This document shows positions 33,821 to 43,280 of a stretch of 64,000 nucleotides of DNA, in pieces. The notes below the pieces were generated by a model. It saw only the letters and a list, made by a program, of their open reading frames with translations, searched no databases and was not told where the DNA came from. The translations under genes were made by a program, and so were the position numbers. Source of the stretch: Corynebacterium hindlerae (GTDB taxonomy: Bacteria > Actinomycetota > Actinomycetes > Mycobacteriales > Mycobacteriaceae); contig NZ_CP059833.1 in NCBI RefSeq assembly GCF_014117265.1, positions 682,001 through 746,000 of the forward strand. The letters run 5' to 3'. Positions within the stretch are counted from its first letter, which is position 1. Each line of letters begins with the position of its first letter.

Positions 33821-35353
33821 CTAGTGCGAGAAGTGGCGCACTCCGGTGAGGTACATGGTGACGCCTGCCTTTTCAGCAGCTTCGATAACCTCGGCGTCAC
33901 GGATGGAGCCGCCCGGCTGCACGACAGCCTTGACGCCTGCGTTAATCAGCACTTCGAGGCCGTCGGCGAATGGGAAGAATGCATCAGATGCGGCGTAGGA
34001 TCCGCGGGCGCGCTCCTGGCCGTCGGCAAGCGTGTTGGCGCGCTCGACGGCGAGCTTGGCGGAGTCCACACGATTGACCTGCCCCATGCCGACGCCCACT
34101 GCCGCATTGTCCTTGGTCAGGATGATGGCGTTGGACTTGACGGCGCGAACGGAGCGCCAAGCGAATTCCAGCTCGGCCAATTCAGCCTCGGACAGCGGGG
34201 TGCCGGAGACGAGCTGCCAGTTTTCGGTCTTATCTCCCTCTGCCTGGTAGAGGTCTGGTTCCTGGGTAAGGACGCCGCCGGAGATGAACTTCTTCTCCTC
34301 GGTCGGGGCCTCGTACTCGGCGACAAGGATGCGGATGTTCTTCTTGGTAGCCAGGACTTCGACGGCGCCTTCTTCGTAGGATGGCGCGAGGATGACCTCG
34401 GTGAAGATGTCCTTGACCTGGTTCGCCATCTCGACGGTGACTTCGCGGTTGACAGCGATTACACCGCCGTACGCGGACACTGGGTCGCATGCGTGAGCCT
34501 TGAGGTGGGCGTCGGCGATGGATACCTCGGATACCGCCACGCCACAAGGGTTAGCGTGCTTTATGATCGCAACGCAAGGGCGCTTGTGGTCCCAGGCGGC
34601 ACGCCAGGCAGCCTCGGCGTCCTGGTAGTTGTTGTAGGACATTTCCTTGCCGTGCAGCTGTTTTGCGTTAGCCAAGCCCTTGGTGCCGATGCGGGTAACG
34701 GTAGCGGACTGGTGAGAGTTTTCGCCGTAGCGCAGCGTGGAGGTGACGTCCGCATCGGAAAGCTGGGAGACGAACCACTCGGACACCGCGGTGTCGTAGG
34801 AAGCGGTGTGCAGGAAGGCGTCGCGGGCCAGCTCACGACGCTCTTGCAAGGTGAAGCCCCCCTTGCCCAGGGCGTCAACGACGGATCCGTAGCGAGCAGG
34901 ATCGACGACGATCGCGACGGATGGGTGGTTCTTTGCAGCCGCGCGAACCATGGAAGGGCCTCCGATGTCGATCTGCTCCACGCAGCTGTCGAAGTCTGCG
35001 CCAGAAGCAACAGTTTCACGGAAGGGGTAGAGGTTCACCACCACCAGCTGGAAGGCTGCGATGCCGAGCTTGGACAGCTGATTCAGGTGGTCTTCCTTGC
35101 GGGTATCGGCGAGGATACCTGCGTGAACTCGGGGGTGGAGGGTCTTCACGCGGCCTTCGAGGCACTCAGGGAAATCAGTGAGCTGCTCAACCGGGGTGAC
35201 GGGGATGCCCAGGTCTGCGATTTTCGCAGCGGTGGAGCCCGTGGAGACGATCTCAACACCCGCCTCATTCAGTACTCGTGCGAGGTCCTCAAGTCCGGTC
35301 TTGTCATAGACGGACACGAGAGCGCGCTTAATATCCTTACGATCTTCAGTCAT
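33821..35353 (-). CDS. purH: Bifunctional AICAR transformylase / IMP cyclohydrolase
   Basis: 510 residues. Last two steps of IMP synthesis. The N-terminal MGS-like cyclohydrolase domain ([41 protein letters not shown]) is followed by the transformylase domain ([17 protein letters not shown]-like [28 protein letters not shown], and [27 protein letters not shown]). It follows purN by 48 bases. A long open frame on the opposite strand is a high-GC codon shadow. Confidence 0.97.
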   Translation of the reverse strand: MTEDRKDIKRALVSVYDKTGLEDLARVLNEAGVEIVSTGSTAAKIADLGIPVTPVEQLTDFPECLEGRVKTLHPRVHAGILADTRKEDHLNQLSKLGIAAFQLVVVNLYPFRETVASGADFDSCVEQIDIGGPSMVRAAAKNHPSVAIVVDPARYGSVVDALGKGGFTLQERRELARDAFLHTASYDTAVSEWFVSQLSDADVTSTLRYGENSHQSATVTRIGTKGLANAKQLHGKEMSYNNYQDAEAAWRAAWDHKRPCVAIIKHANPCGVAVSEVSIADAHLKAHACDPVSAYGGVIAVNREVTVEMANQVKDIFTEVILAPSYEEGAVEVLATKKNIRILVAEYEAPTEEKKFISGGVLTQEPDLYQAEGDKTENWQLVSGTPLSEAELAELEFAWRSVRAVKSNAIILTKDNAAVGVGMGQVNRVDSAKLAVERANTLADGQERARGSYAASDAFFPFADGLEVLINAGVKAVVQPGGSIRDAEVIEAAEKAGVTMYLTGVRHFSH

Positions 35354-35401
35354 GAAACTGCGGGCCCTTTCCCAAGTGCATAAGTTTGGACGCCTTAGAT
35401 A

Positions 35402-35971
35402 CTATTGCGCGACGCATGGATTCGACGAATTCAGCACCCGCACAATGAGTTGCCGCTCCACCACTTTGATCCGCTCGTGCAAAGTTTCCTCGGTGTCCCC
35501 ATCTTCTACCGGCACGGCTGCTTGCGCAATGATCCGCCCCGTATCTACACCCTCGTCAACGAGGTGCACCGTAGAACCGGTCACGCGGACGCCGTACTCG
35601 AGTGCGTCCCGCACCGCATGAGCGCCTTTGAATGAAGGCAGCAGCGCGGGGTGAGTGTTGATAATCCGGCCACCGTATTCTGCCAAGACCGGCTCCCCCA
35701 GGATCCGCATGAAGCCCGCGGAGACCACGACATCCGGATTCAGTCGCGCGATTGCGTCGCGCAGGGCACAGTTCCAGTGTTCGCGGTCGTCGTATTCCTT
35801 ATATATAACAGCCACAGCAGCCACACCTGTAGCTTCTGCAACGTCGAAAGCTCGGCAGGGACGATCCGCAATCAGGCCCACCACCTGGTAGCGTTCGCCC
35901 GCACCAGCAATGATGGCCTCAGCCAAGGACCCCGTCCCAGAAGCCAGAATGACTACTCGTTTACTTGTCAT
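35402..35971 (-). CDS. purN: Phosphoribosylglycinamide formyltransferase
   Basis: 189 residues. Transfers formyl from 10-formyl-THF to GAR. Motifs: VVILASGTGSLAEAII, AGFMRILGEPVLAEYGGRIINTHPALLPSFKGAHAVRDAL (catalytic Asn-His) and GSTVHLVDEGVDTGRIIAQAAVPV (catalytic Asp). The ATG at 35971 overlaps the end of the DUF6350 gene by 11 bases; the longer open frame upstream is out of frame with that gene and not real. Confidence 0.96.
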   Translation of the reverse strand: MTSKRVVILASGTGSLAEAIIAGAGERYQVVGLIADRPCRAFDVAEATGVAAVAVIYKEYDDREHWNCALRDAIARLNPDVVVSAGFMRILGEPVLAEYGGRIINTHPALLPSFKGAHAVRDALEYGVRVTGSTVHLVDEGVDTGRIIAQAAVPVEDGDTEETLHERIKVVERQLIVRVLNSSNPCVAQ

Positions 35972-37430
35972 CGCCAGCCTCTTCTTCGGTATCTTCAGCG
36001 CCCTCGGCAACGTCTTCCCCAGCGTCATCCTCCGGCAAGGAAGCCTCTTCGGCAGAGTTTTCGGCAGAGTCCTCCACACTGCCTTCCTCAGGAGCCTCCT
36101 CAGATTCATTAGCTGCGGTGTCGTCGTCAGCGCTGGTTTCTTCGGAGGGCTCGATTGCGGGCGCATCGTCGTCGTCAAGCGCCTGCGGCTGCTTTTCCCT
36201 ACCCCGCAGGATGGCACCCACGCTGGCGATGATGAGCCCGGCACCCCACAGCCATACCGGCGCAGAAAGCAGCCCCAGCCACCACAGCGGCCCAACGACA
36301 CCGTATCCTCCAAGCTCGCCGATGGTGAGCGCGAGCAAGACCGCCGCGAACAGTACGCTCCATAGGCCCGCCAGGCCGACGTCACGGAAGGGGCGAGCTG
36401 CGACGCCTAGGTGGCGGTACAGCACGATTGCCGCCACCACGAGCGGAATCAGGAGGAACACCCAGGCGAAGCTCCAGACCGAGCCGGGCACGGCCCCCAG
36501 GATCGGCAGTGGTGGCAGAGGCACCAGGTAGATACCGAAGAGACTGATCACCCCGTCAGCCACCAGGAATTCGCCACCCAGCAGCACGAATGCAATGCCG
36601 ATGAGCAGATTAGGCAGATACAGGACGCTCAACGCGGTGAGACCGGCCACGGAGCCGGGCTGCTGCAGCGAGGTGTAGATCTCCCCGACCGTTCCCGCAT
36701 GCGCCCCGAGCAGCCCCACCAGCATCACGAGGGACGCCCCCAGCAAACCAGCCCAGAATTTCATTGCGAGAAGTGCGGTATCAAACAGACCAGAATCAGG
36801 AACGTAGCGCCTCTCCAGCGCCCGCCAGAGCCGTGGCCCCATGCCAATGAGGAGGGCAACCAGGTGGATCAGCATTGTCCTTCCAAGGGCGAGAGCGACG
36901 TTCGGTATCCCCACCGGCAGCACGGTCGCCGCGTCAGCAAGCATCGCCAGCGCGGTGAGGGTCAGCAGCACCGGCACACCTACGATGCAGGCAGCTAACA
37001 CGTATAAATCTGCGAGAGAAACCCGCTCCTTCACCACCGAGTACACCCGCCACGCAATGATTCCTATCACTCCTAGCGCGGGGAGTAATGGCACGAAGCC
37101 AAGGTCGGCGGTGTCGCTCGCCACGGGGGCACCTGTGGAGATGAGCCAGAGTTGCGCGATGCTAGCAGGCAGTGCCACGAAGCTCGAGTTCGTCATGAGT
37201 AGCCCCGCCAGCGCTAGCACAATCAACGCGGAGACAATTATCACATTCGCGATGAGTGCGAGTGGCAAGAATTCCCGAACGCGGGCCGCGTTGGAGTCAC
37301 GCTCAGGTACGGACGGCGTCGCAGACGCAGCGCTCCGAGCACGCTTTTCGACGTCTTTAGCTGCAGAATCGCGTTTCCTACCGCGCAACTTTCGCGACGG
37401 ACGCGCTTGTGGGCTTGTGTTTTTACTCAT
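35961..37430 (-). CDS. DUF6350 multi-pass membrane protein
   Basis: About 489 residues. Basic N-terminus, then about ten hydrophobic segments (LPLALIANVIIVSALIVLALAG ... LWLISTG ... WVFLLIPLVVAAIVLY), and a C-terminal 75-residue acidic, Glu/Asp-rich tail. It sits just upstream of purN-purH, as Rv0955 does in mycobacteria, and is named only as DUF6350. ATG at 37430; two in-frame codons upstream are possible. Function unknown. Confidence 0.85.
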   Translation of the reverse strand: MSKNTSPQARPSRKLRGRKRDSAAKDVEKRARSAASATPSVPERDSNAARVREFLPLALIANVIIVSALIVLALAGLLMTNSSFVALPASIAQLWLISTGAPVASDTADLGFVPLLPALGVIGIIAWRVYSVVKERVSLADLYVLAACIVGVPVLLTLTALAMLADAATVLPVGIPNVALALGRTMLIHLVALLIGMGPRLWRALERRYVPDSGLFDTALLAMKFWAGLLGASLVMLVGLLGAHAGTVGEIYTSLQQPGSVAGLTALSVLYLPNLLIGIAFVLLGGEFLVADGVISLFGIYLVPLPPLPILGAVPGSVWSFAWVFLLIPLVVAAIVLYRHLGVAARPFRDVGLAGLWSVLFAAVLLALTIGELGGYGVVGPLWWLGLLSAPVWLWGAGLIIASVGAILRGREKQPQALDDDDAPAIEPSEETSADDDTAANESEEAPEEGSVEDSAENSAEEASLPEDDAGEDVAEGAEDTEEEAGDDK

Positions 37431-37659
37431 CACCACCACTGTGCCACGCGCAGGCCTTGAGGTGAGACAAGGCGCGTCTGAAGAATCTAAAATTTGCCCT
37501 TTCTTGGATTTTCCTGAGATATTACTAAGGAGTTTGATTCAACACGGTAACGGTCAACCCTCAACCAGACATCTAGACTTTCCCGATTAATTCCGGATAA
37601 CTTTTCGGAAATCGATTAGATTCACTTGCCTTGGTTGTAACGAACCGCTATCGTAATCT

Positions 37660-37703
37660 CTCGTTAGGTAACGAGATGGTCACAAAACCTACAAGTTGTA
37701 GGT
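37660..37703. promoter_or_regulatory. Two adjacent palindromes upstream of the M23 peptidase gene
   Basis: CTCGTTA-GG-TAACGAG (37660-37675) and ACCTACAA-G-TTGTAGGT (37687-37703) are both perfect, with the second ending five bases before the ATG at 37708. The second overlaps the ribosome-binding region (GTAGGT). They could be operators, or could fold in the 5' leader and control translation of this cell-wall gene. Confidence 0.55.
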
Positions 37704-37707
37704 AACG

Positions 37708-38445
37708 ATGGAAGAAGGCTACATGCACAAGGATGCAATGCGAGCTGGCGCCGGTCGCCACCGCAAGCAGAGCGTTTCGCCGACGACCAAAGGTCGCGTC
37801 GCCCTCGTAGCAGTCGCAACAGGCGCTGCTTCTACCGCAGGTGCTGGCGGAGTCGCCGTCGCTCAGGCCACCAGTCCTGAGGTGCAGGTACAGCCACAGA
37901 TCACCCTCGCAGCAGACGCGGCACCCGCCATCTCCAGCGAGACCCCTCAGATCCTCGCCATCTCCGAATTCAAGCCAATGGCCAACCTGAATGAACAGAT
38001 CTCCAAGGCCATTCAGTACAACCAAGAGCGCATCGCAGCCGATCTTGCGGCTCGCGCCCCAAAGACCGCAAAGCCAGCCGAGGGCGCCTTCACCTCTGGT
38101 TTCGGCCCACGCTGGGGCACCATCCACACCGGAATTGACATCGCCAACGCTATCGGCACCCCAATCTACGCAGTAGAAGACGGCGTCGTGATCGATGCCG
38201 GCCCAGCTTCCGGCTACGGCAACTGGATCCGGATCCGCCACGCAGACGGCGCCGTTTCCCTGTACGGCCACATGGAGACCCTCGACGTTACCGTCGGCCA
38301 AGAAGTCACCGCAGGCCAGAAGATTGCAGGCATGGGCAGCCGCGGCTTCTCCACCGGCTCCCACCTGCACTTCGAGATCCATCCAGACGGCAACACCCCA
38401 GTGGATCCTGTGCCTTGGCTCGCAGCCCGTGGCATCAACGTCTAG
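37708..38445 (+). CDS. Secreted M23-family (LytM) peptidase
   Basis: 245 residues. A basic N-terminus and hydrophobic stretch (GRVALVAVATGAASTAGAGGVAVAQA) form a signal peptide. The C-terminal LytM domain has the zinc motifs HTGIDIAN (HxxxD), YGHMETLDV and GSHLHFEIHPDG (HxH). It should cut peptidoglycan cross-bridges or stems. Equivalent in position to Rv0950c beside uvrD1/pcrA. The start is the ATG at 37708 or that at 37723. Two palindromes precede it. The antisense open frame over this gene is a shadow. Confidence 0.92.
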   Translation: MEEGYMHKDAMRAGAGRHRKQSVSPTTKGRVALVAVATGAASTAGAGGVAVAQATSPEVQVQPQITLAADAAPAISSETPQILAISEFKPMANLNEQISKAIQYNQERIAADLAARAPKTAKPAEGAFTSGFGPRWGTIHTGIDIANAIGTPIYAVEDGVVIDAGPASGYGNWIRIRHADGAVSLYGHMETLDVTVGQEVTAGQKIAGMGSRGFSTGSHLHFEIHPDGNTPVDPVPWLAARGINV

Positions 38446-38461
38446 TTACTCCACCCCCGAA

Positions 38462-38517
38462 ATCGAGCGTACGGATGGTACTTTTCTTGCCTCAAACATC
38501 CCATCCGTACGCTAAAT
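38462..38517. repeat. Dispersed palindromic repeat, copy 3
   Basis: Right arm 38498-38517 is the perfect ATCCCATCCGTACGCTAAAT consensus. The left arm 38462-38480 reads ATCGAGCGTACGGATGG and then departs. The element lies in the 78-base gap between the convergent M23 peptidase and pcrA genes and is the only terminator-like structure there. Relative to copy 2 it is inverted: both carry the variant CTCGAT/ATCGAG end. Confidence 0.88.
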
Positions 38518-38523
38518 TCCGCG

Positions 38524-40914
38524 TTACAACTTCTCCATCGGCACGCCACCAATGAGCATGAGCCGCACCGTCCCGGCAGAGCCAAAGTCGATGGTCACTG
38601 TGGCGCGCGGTCCGGTGCCGGACACAGCCTGCACCTTGCCTAATCCGTACTTCTCGTGATTGACCCGATCCCCCACGGCGAGCTGCAGGTTCTTGTTGAG
38701 CGACCGCTTCGGTGCGGGTGGCACGCTGGAGCGCCGAACTGGGGCCGAAGGAGCGGGAGCCCCCCACGACGGTGCACCCCAGCCACCTCCAGATGGTTCA
38801 ACACGTTTCCAATCGATGAGGTCGGAAGGGATCTCCCCGAGGAACCGCGATGCCGGGTTTGTCAGCGGGTTCCCCCAGGAGCTGCGCAGCATCGCGCGGG
38901 TGAGGTACAGGCGCTGCCGGGCACGGGTAATCCCAACGTACGCTAAACGACGCTCCTCCGCCAGCTCCTTAGGGTCTCCCAACGCCCGCAGGTGTGGGAA
39001 TTGTCCGTCCTCCCAACCCGTTACGAACACCACCGGGAATTCCAGGCCCTTGGCGGTGTGCAACGTCATCAGCGTCACCACGCCTTGATCGTTGTCTGGA
39101 ATCTGATCAGAGTCCGCTACCAGGGACACGCGCTCCAAAAAGGCCTGCAGCGATCCCGGCAGTGGTTCTCCTTCCACCGGCTCATAGTCCTCGAACGCGA
39201 GCAGGTTGGCGGCTTCCGAAGAGAATTCCCGTGCAATGGAGACCAACTCGTTGAGGTTGTCCAGGCGCGCCCCGTCCTGGGGGTCGTTCGACGCCTCCAG
39301 GGTGGCCTTGTATCCGGTGGCGTCGAGCACCGCGGACACAATGGCACCTAGGTTCGGCATGCCCGTACTCTCGTCCACCGTGTTCCGGGCGTCCGCACGA
39401 AGCGACTCCATCAGCTCATTAAACTGCGCAACCGCGTTGCGACCGCGCCCACCCAGCAGGTTGACCTCCCCCGCCGCGGCGTCGATAAGCGCCTGGTCAA
39501 AGGAGATGCCGTGCTGCTGCGCGTGCACGCCGATGAATGCGAGCGCGCGATCGCCGATTCCTCGGCGTGGGGTGTTGATGATACGACGCAGGGACATTTC
39601 GTCACCGGGGTTGTCTAACACGCGCAAGTACGCGACGATATCGCGGATCTCTTTGCGTTCGTAGAAGCGGGTGCCTCCCACCACCTTGTAGGGGATGCCG
39701 GTGCGCATGAACACGTCTTCCAGCGCGCGCGATGCGTTGTTCGTGCGGTACATGACCGCGATATCGCCGAAATTAAGACCGTTATCTACCAGGCGATCAA
39801 TCTCATTGGCCACGAAGCGGGCCTCATCGTGCTCGTTGTCGGCAACGTACCCAGTGATGGGTTCGCCCTCGCCCAACGCGGTCCACAGCTTCTTCTCACG
39901 ACGGTTCTCATTCTGCGCAATCACCGCGTTCGCAGCAGACAGAATCGTCTGGGTCGAACGGTAGTTCTGCTCCAGTACGATGGTGCGGGCTTCTGGGTAG
40001 TCCTTCTCGAACTCCTCGATATTACGGATCGTCGCCCCGCGGAACGCGTAAATGGACTGGTCTGCATCGCCTACCACCGCAAGTTCTGCAGGCGGGACCG
40101 CATGTGGGTCATCCGAGGGGCGCCCTACCAACGTGGAGACCAGCACGTATTGGGCGTGGTTGGTGTCCTGGTACTCGTCGATGAGGACGTGGCGGAACCG
40201 ACGGCGGTAATGTTCTGCGATGTCGGGGTGCGACTTAAGCAGGAACACCACTTCCCCGATCAAGTCATCAAAATCAACGGCGTTGGAGCCGCGGAGGCGG
40301 CGCTGGTACTCGTCGTAGACTCGCGCCACGGTCGTGGCATAGGGCTCGCCGCCCGCCAGGTTCATCGCCTCGGAGGGGCCGACCAGCTCATTTTTGTGAT
40401 TCGAGATCGCAGCAGCTAAACCACGGGCCGTGAACCGCTTCGCGTCCAGCTCGAAATCCTTGGCAATCATCGTCAAGAGACGCTTGGAATCGTCACTGTC
40501 GTAGATCGTGAAATTGGTGTTCAGGCCGTCGATAAGCGCGGCCTGCTGGCGCAATATCCGCACGCAGGTGGAGTGGAAGGTGGACACCCACATCCGCTCC
40601 GCCGCTGGGCCAACCAGACCACTGACGCGTTCGCGCATTTCCGCGGCGGCCTTGTTGGTGAAGGTGATGGCCAGGATCTGACCTGGATGCACCCCTTGTT
40701 GCATCAGGTAGGCGATTCGTCGGGTCAGCACCGCCGTTTTACCCGACCCCGCACCCGCCACAATCAACAGCGGTACCCCCCGATGCTCCACCGCGGCCCG
40801 CTGCTGCGGATTGAGACCGTCCAGCAAATCCCCCGCCGATCCAAACGCATCTGCGCTGCTCACCTGTGGTCTACGTCCCCCGAATGGGCTGGCATTTCCG
40901 AAGCTGCTATCCAT
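38524..40914 (-). CDS. pcrA: ATP-dependent DNA helicase PcrA/UvrD1
   Basis: 796 residues. SF1A helicase motifs in order: LNPQQRAAVEH (Q motif), IVAGAGSGKTAVLTRRI (I), AITFTNKAAAEMRERV (Ia), VLIDEYQDTNHAQY (II), VVGDADQSIYAFRGA (III), VLEQNYRST (IV), LMTLHTAKGLEFPVVFVTG (V), and RRLAYVGITRARQRLYLT (VI). The C-terminal tail (VGDRVNHEKYGLGKV...) is the RNA-polymerase-binding Tudor-like domain. It acts in nucleotide-excision repair and replication. The ATG at 40914 gives MDSSFGNASPF. Confidence 0.96.
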   Translation of the reverse strand: MDSSFGNASPFGGRRPQVSSADAFGSAGDLLDGLNPQQRAAVEHRGVPLLIVAGAGSGKTAVLTRRIAYLMQQGVHPGQILAITFTNKAAAEMRERVSGLVGPAAERMWVSTFHSTCVRILRQQAALIDGLNTNFTIYDSDDSKRLLTMIAKDFELDAKRFTARGLAAAISNHKNELVGPSEAMNLAGGEPYATTVARVYDEYQRRLRGSNAVDFDDLIGEVVFLLKSHPDIAEHYRRRFRHVLIDEYQDTNHAQYVLVSTLVGRPSDDPHAVPPAELAVVGDADQSIYAFRGATIRNIEEFEKDYPEARTIVLEQNYRSTQTILSAANAVIAQNENRREKKLWTALGEGEPITGYVADNEHDEARFVANEIDRLVDNGLNFGDIAVMYRTNNASRALEDVFMRTGIPYKVVGGTRFYERKEIRDIVAYLRVLDNPGDEMSLRRIINTPRRGIGDRALAFIGVHAQQHGISFDQALIDAAAGEVNLLGGRGRNAVAQFNELMESLRADARNTVDESTGMPNLGAIVSAVLDATGYKATLEASNDPQDGARLDNLNELVSIAREFSSEAANLLAFEDYEPVEGEPLPGSLQAFLERVSLVADSDQIPDNDQGVVTLMTLHTAKGLEFPVVFVTGWEDGQFPHLRALGDPKELAEERRLAYVGITRARQRLYLTRAMLRSSWGNPLTNPASRFLGEIPSDLIDWKRVEPSGGGWGAPSWGAPAPSAPVRRSSVPPAPKRSLNKNLQLAVGDRVNHEKYGLGKVQAVSGTGPRATVTIDFGSAGTVRLMLIGGVPMEKL

Positions 40915-40966
40915 AATGCTTAATAGCCTACTGGGGCGGTCGGACAAGGTGGCACAATGGATATCC

Positions 40967-41263
40967 ATGAGTGAAGAATTTGATATCCGCATGCCGTCAG
41001 GCACCGACGACCCACTTTCCGACGCCGAAATCCAGAAGTACCGCGAGGAAATCAACCGCCTCGACGGAGTCATCCTCGACGCAGTGAAGCGTCGCACCGA
41101 GGTGTCCCAAGCGATCGGCCGCACTCGAATGGGGTCCGGGGGTACGCGACTAGTCCACACCCGTGAGGTGGCGATTATCAACAAGTTCCGCGACGAAATT
41201 GGCGAAGAAGGACCAGCTCTCGCCGCTATCCTGCTCCGAATGGGGCGGGGAAAGCTCGGTTAG
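40967..41263 (+). CDS. Chorismate mutase (AroQ type)
   Basis: 98 residues. Converts chorismate to prephenate. The AroQ-delta fold signature is EIQKYREEINRLDGVILDAVKRRTEVSQAIGRTRMGSGGTRLVHTREVAIINKF, with the catalytic Arg and Lys/Arg residues. A homologue of intracellular mycobacterial Rv0948c, and like it encoded beside pcrA/uvrD1. It has no signal peptide. The gene is divergent from pcrA with 52 bases between. Confidence 0.93.
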   Translation: MSEEFDIRMPSGTDDPLSDAEIQKYREEINRLDGVILDAVKRRTEVSQAIGRTRMGSGGTRLVHTREVAIINKFRDEIGEEGPALAAILLRMGRGKLG

Positions 41264-41336
41264 CAGCGGGATTCGGTGGGCGGCACTAATGTGGAGTGAA
41301 GTTACATAACCGCAACTTTTGGGAGCTAACAGCGCC

Positions 41337-42971
41337 ATGGATATCACGACCACCACACAGTGGAACGAACTTGCAACGCAGTTTGAGGCATTCAAAGACA
41401 GCAACCTCCGCGAGCTTTTCGACGCCGACCCGCAGCGCGCCAGCAAGCTGACGTTCGACGCCGCTGGCCTGCACGTCGACCTGTCCAAGAACCTCGTGGA
41501 CTCCACTGTGATCGATCGCCTCGTTGCTGTCGCTGAAGCCGCCGATCTGAAGGGTCGCACCGAAGCGATGTTCACCGGTGAGCACATCAACAACACCGAA
41601 GATCGTGCCGTCCTCCACACCGCGCTGCGCATGCCTGCCGAAGACTCCCTCGAAGTTGACGGCCAGGATGTGGCGGCTGACGTCCACGAGGTCCTCGGTC
41701 GCATGCGCGACTTCGCTCGTGCGCTGCGCTCCGGCGAATGGCAGGGCCACACTGGCCACACCATCAAAACCATCGTGAACATCGGCATCGGCGGCTCCGA
41801 CCTTGGCCCAGCGATGGCCGCCAAGGCGCTGCGCCACTACGCGGTCGCTGGCATCACCGCCAAGTTCGTTTCCAACGTCGACCCAGCGGACATGGTCGCC
41901 ACCCTCGACGAGCTAGACCCCGAATCCACACTGTTCATCGTCGCCTCCAAGACCTTCACCACACAGGAAACGCTCGCCAACGCGCATGCCGCTAAGCGCT
42001 GGCTTCTCGACGCCTTCGACGGCGATCAAGCTGCCATTGCCAAGCACTTCGTCGCTGTATCCACCAACGCGGAGAAGGTGGCCGAGTTCGGCATCGATAC
42101 CAAGAACATGTTCGGCTTCTGGGACTGGGTAGGTGGACGCTACTCCGTGGACTCCGCCATCGGCCTGTCCCTCATGGCCGTCATCGGCCCACTGGACTTC
42201 ATGCGCTTCCTCGAAGGCTTCCACGCCATGGACCAGCACTTCCGCACCACCCCATTTGCCTCCAACGTGCCAGTGCTCATGGCCATGCTGGGCGTCTGGT
42301 ACTCCGAGTTCTATGGTGCGGAAACCCACGCCGTACTGCCTTACTCCGAGGACCTGTCCCGCTTCCCTGCCTACCTGCAGCAGCTGACCATGGAATCCAA
42401 CGGCAAGTCGGTGCGTCGTGATGGTACCGCGGTCTCCACCGGCACCGGTGAAATCTACTGGGGCGAGCCAGGCACCAACGGCCAGCATGCCTTCTTCCAG
42501 CTCATGCACCAGGGCACCCGCATTGTCCCAGCCGATTTCATCGGCTTCGCGCGTCCGAAGGAAGACCTGCCAACTGCCACCGGTGACGGATCCATGCACG
42601 ACCTGCTGATGTCCAACTTCTTCGCTCAGACCAAGGTATTGGCCTTCGGCAAGACGGCTGCTGAGATCGCAGCGGAAGGAGTCCCCGCCGAACTGGTAAA
42701 CCACAAGGTCATGCCAGGCAACCGCCCAACCACCACCATTTTGGCGGAAGAGCTCACCCCAGCTGTCCTCGGCGCACTGATCGCCCTGTACGAACACATC
42801 ACCTTTGTCCAGGGCGTCATCTACGACGTGAATTCCTTTGACCAGTGGGGCGTGGAACTAGGCAAGAAGCAAGCCGGAGATCTACTCCCAGCCGTGACCG
42901 GTGCCGCTGAGGCCAACTCCGGAGATTCCTCCACCGACGAGCTGATCAGCTGGTACCGCGCACAGAAGTAA
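41337..42971 (+). CDS. pgi: Glucose-6-phosphate isomerase
   Basis: 544 residues. Family signatures include [69 protein letters not shown], and the C-terminal [17 protein letters not shown] with catalytic Lys. The ATG at 41337 has GGGAG about 11 bases upstream. An intrinsic terminator follows 13 bases after the stop. Confidence 0.97.
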   Translation: MDITTTTQWNELATQFEAFKDSNLRELFDADPQRASKLTFDAAGLHVDLSKNLVDSTVIDRLVAVAEAADLKGRTEAMFTGEHINNTEDRAVLHTALRMPAEDSLEVDGQDVAADVHEVLGRMRDFARALRSGEWQGHTGHTIKTIVNIGIGGSDLGPAMAAKALRHYAVAGITAKFVSNVDPADMVATLDELDPESTLFIVASKTFTTQETLANAHAAKRWLLDAFDGDQAAIAKHFVAVSTNAEKVAEFGIDTKNMFGFWDWVGGRYSVDSAIGLSLMAVIGPLDFMRFLEGFHAMDQHFRTTPFASNVPVLMAMLGVWYSEFYGAETHAVLPYSEDLSRFPAYLQQLTMESNGKSVRRDGTAVSTGTGEIYWGEPGTNGQHAFFQLMHQGTRIVPADFIGFARPKEDLPTATGDGSMHDLLMSNFFAQTKVLAFGKTAAEIAAEGVPAELVNHKVMPGNRPTTTILAEELTPAVLGALIALYEHITFVQGVIYDVNSFDQWGVELGKKQAGDLLPAVTGAAEANSGDSSTDELISWYRAQK

Positions 42972-42984
42972 CGCTTTTACTCAT

Positions 42985-43026
42985 CCCGACTCTGCACCCC
43001 ATACGGTTGCTGGGTCGGGTTTTTCT
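42985..43026 (+). terminator. Intrinsic terminator after pgi
   Basis: CCCGAC (42985-42990) pairs with GTCGGG (43014-43019), with extra partial pairing inside, followed by TTTTTCTT. Confidence 0.8.
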
Positions 43027-43280
43027 TGTCTGGCATGGTTGTGACGATGTTACTTTGACGATGACTCCAGGTTGTAGGTAATTTTCATTAACCCGACCTG
43101 TAAACATCGACAATTCATTATCATCAAACCGGAAATATCCCACCAGCCATACTCACCCAGTCAACGTTACGGGTCTTATCTTGGCTAGCCTGATAGGATA
43201 CCCGTGACTGAACTGCGAAATTTTCCCACCAGACTCTTCTTGGGCCGGAAAAAAGAACTGTTAAGAAAAGGACCAAAGCC
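43027..43280. promoter_or_regulatory. Upstream region of the DedA gene
   Basis: About 250 bases with no supported gene. It contains an imperfect inverted pair ACGGGTCTTATC / GATAGGATACCCGT (43168-43203) and, near its end, an AAAAGGA ribosome-binding sequence (43266-43272). An 11-base string GTTGTAGGTAA (43071-43081) also occurs in the leader of the M23 peptidase gene (37696-37706). Confidence 0.4.

Noticed and set aside
33824..35383. A 519-codon open frame opposite purH
   Set aside because: Antisense shadow of a well-supported purH; low-complexity GVG/D-rich translation and no domain.
35972..36385. Upstream extension of purN
   Set aside because: It overlaps the DUF6350 gene out of frame, with Arg/Ser-rich sequence; the purN family starts at MTSKRVVILASG.
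37648..38382. A 244-codon minus-strand frame over the M23 peptidase gene
   Set aside because: The plus strand has a signal peptide and complete LytM zinc motifs; the minus frame has none.
40915..41184. Upstream extension of pcrA
   Set aside because: The extra codons overlap the divergent chorismate mutase gene and are unlike helicase N-termini.
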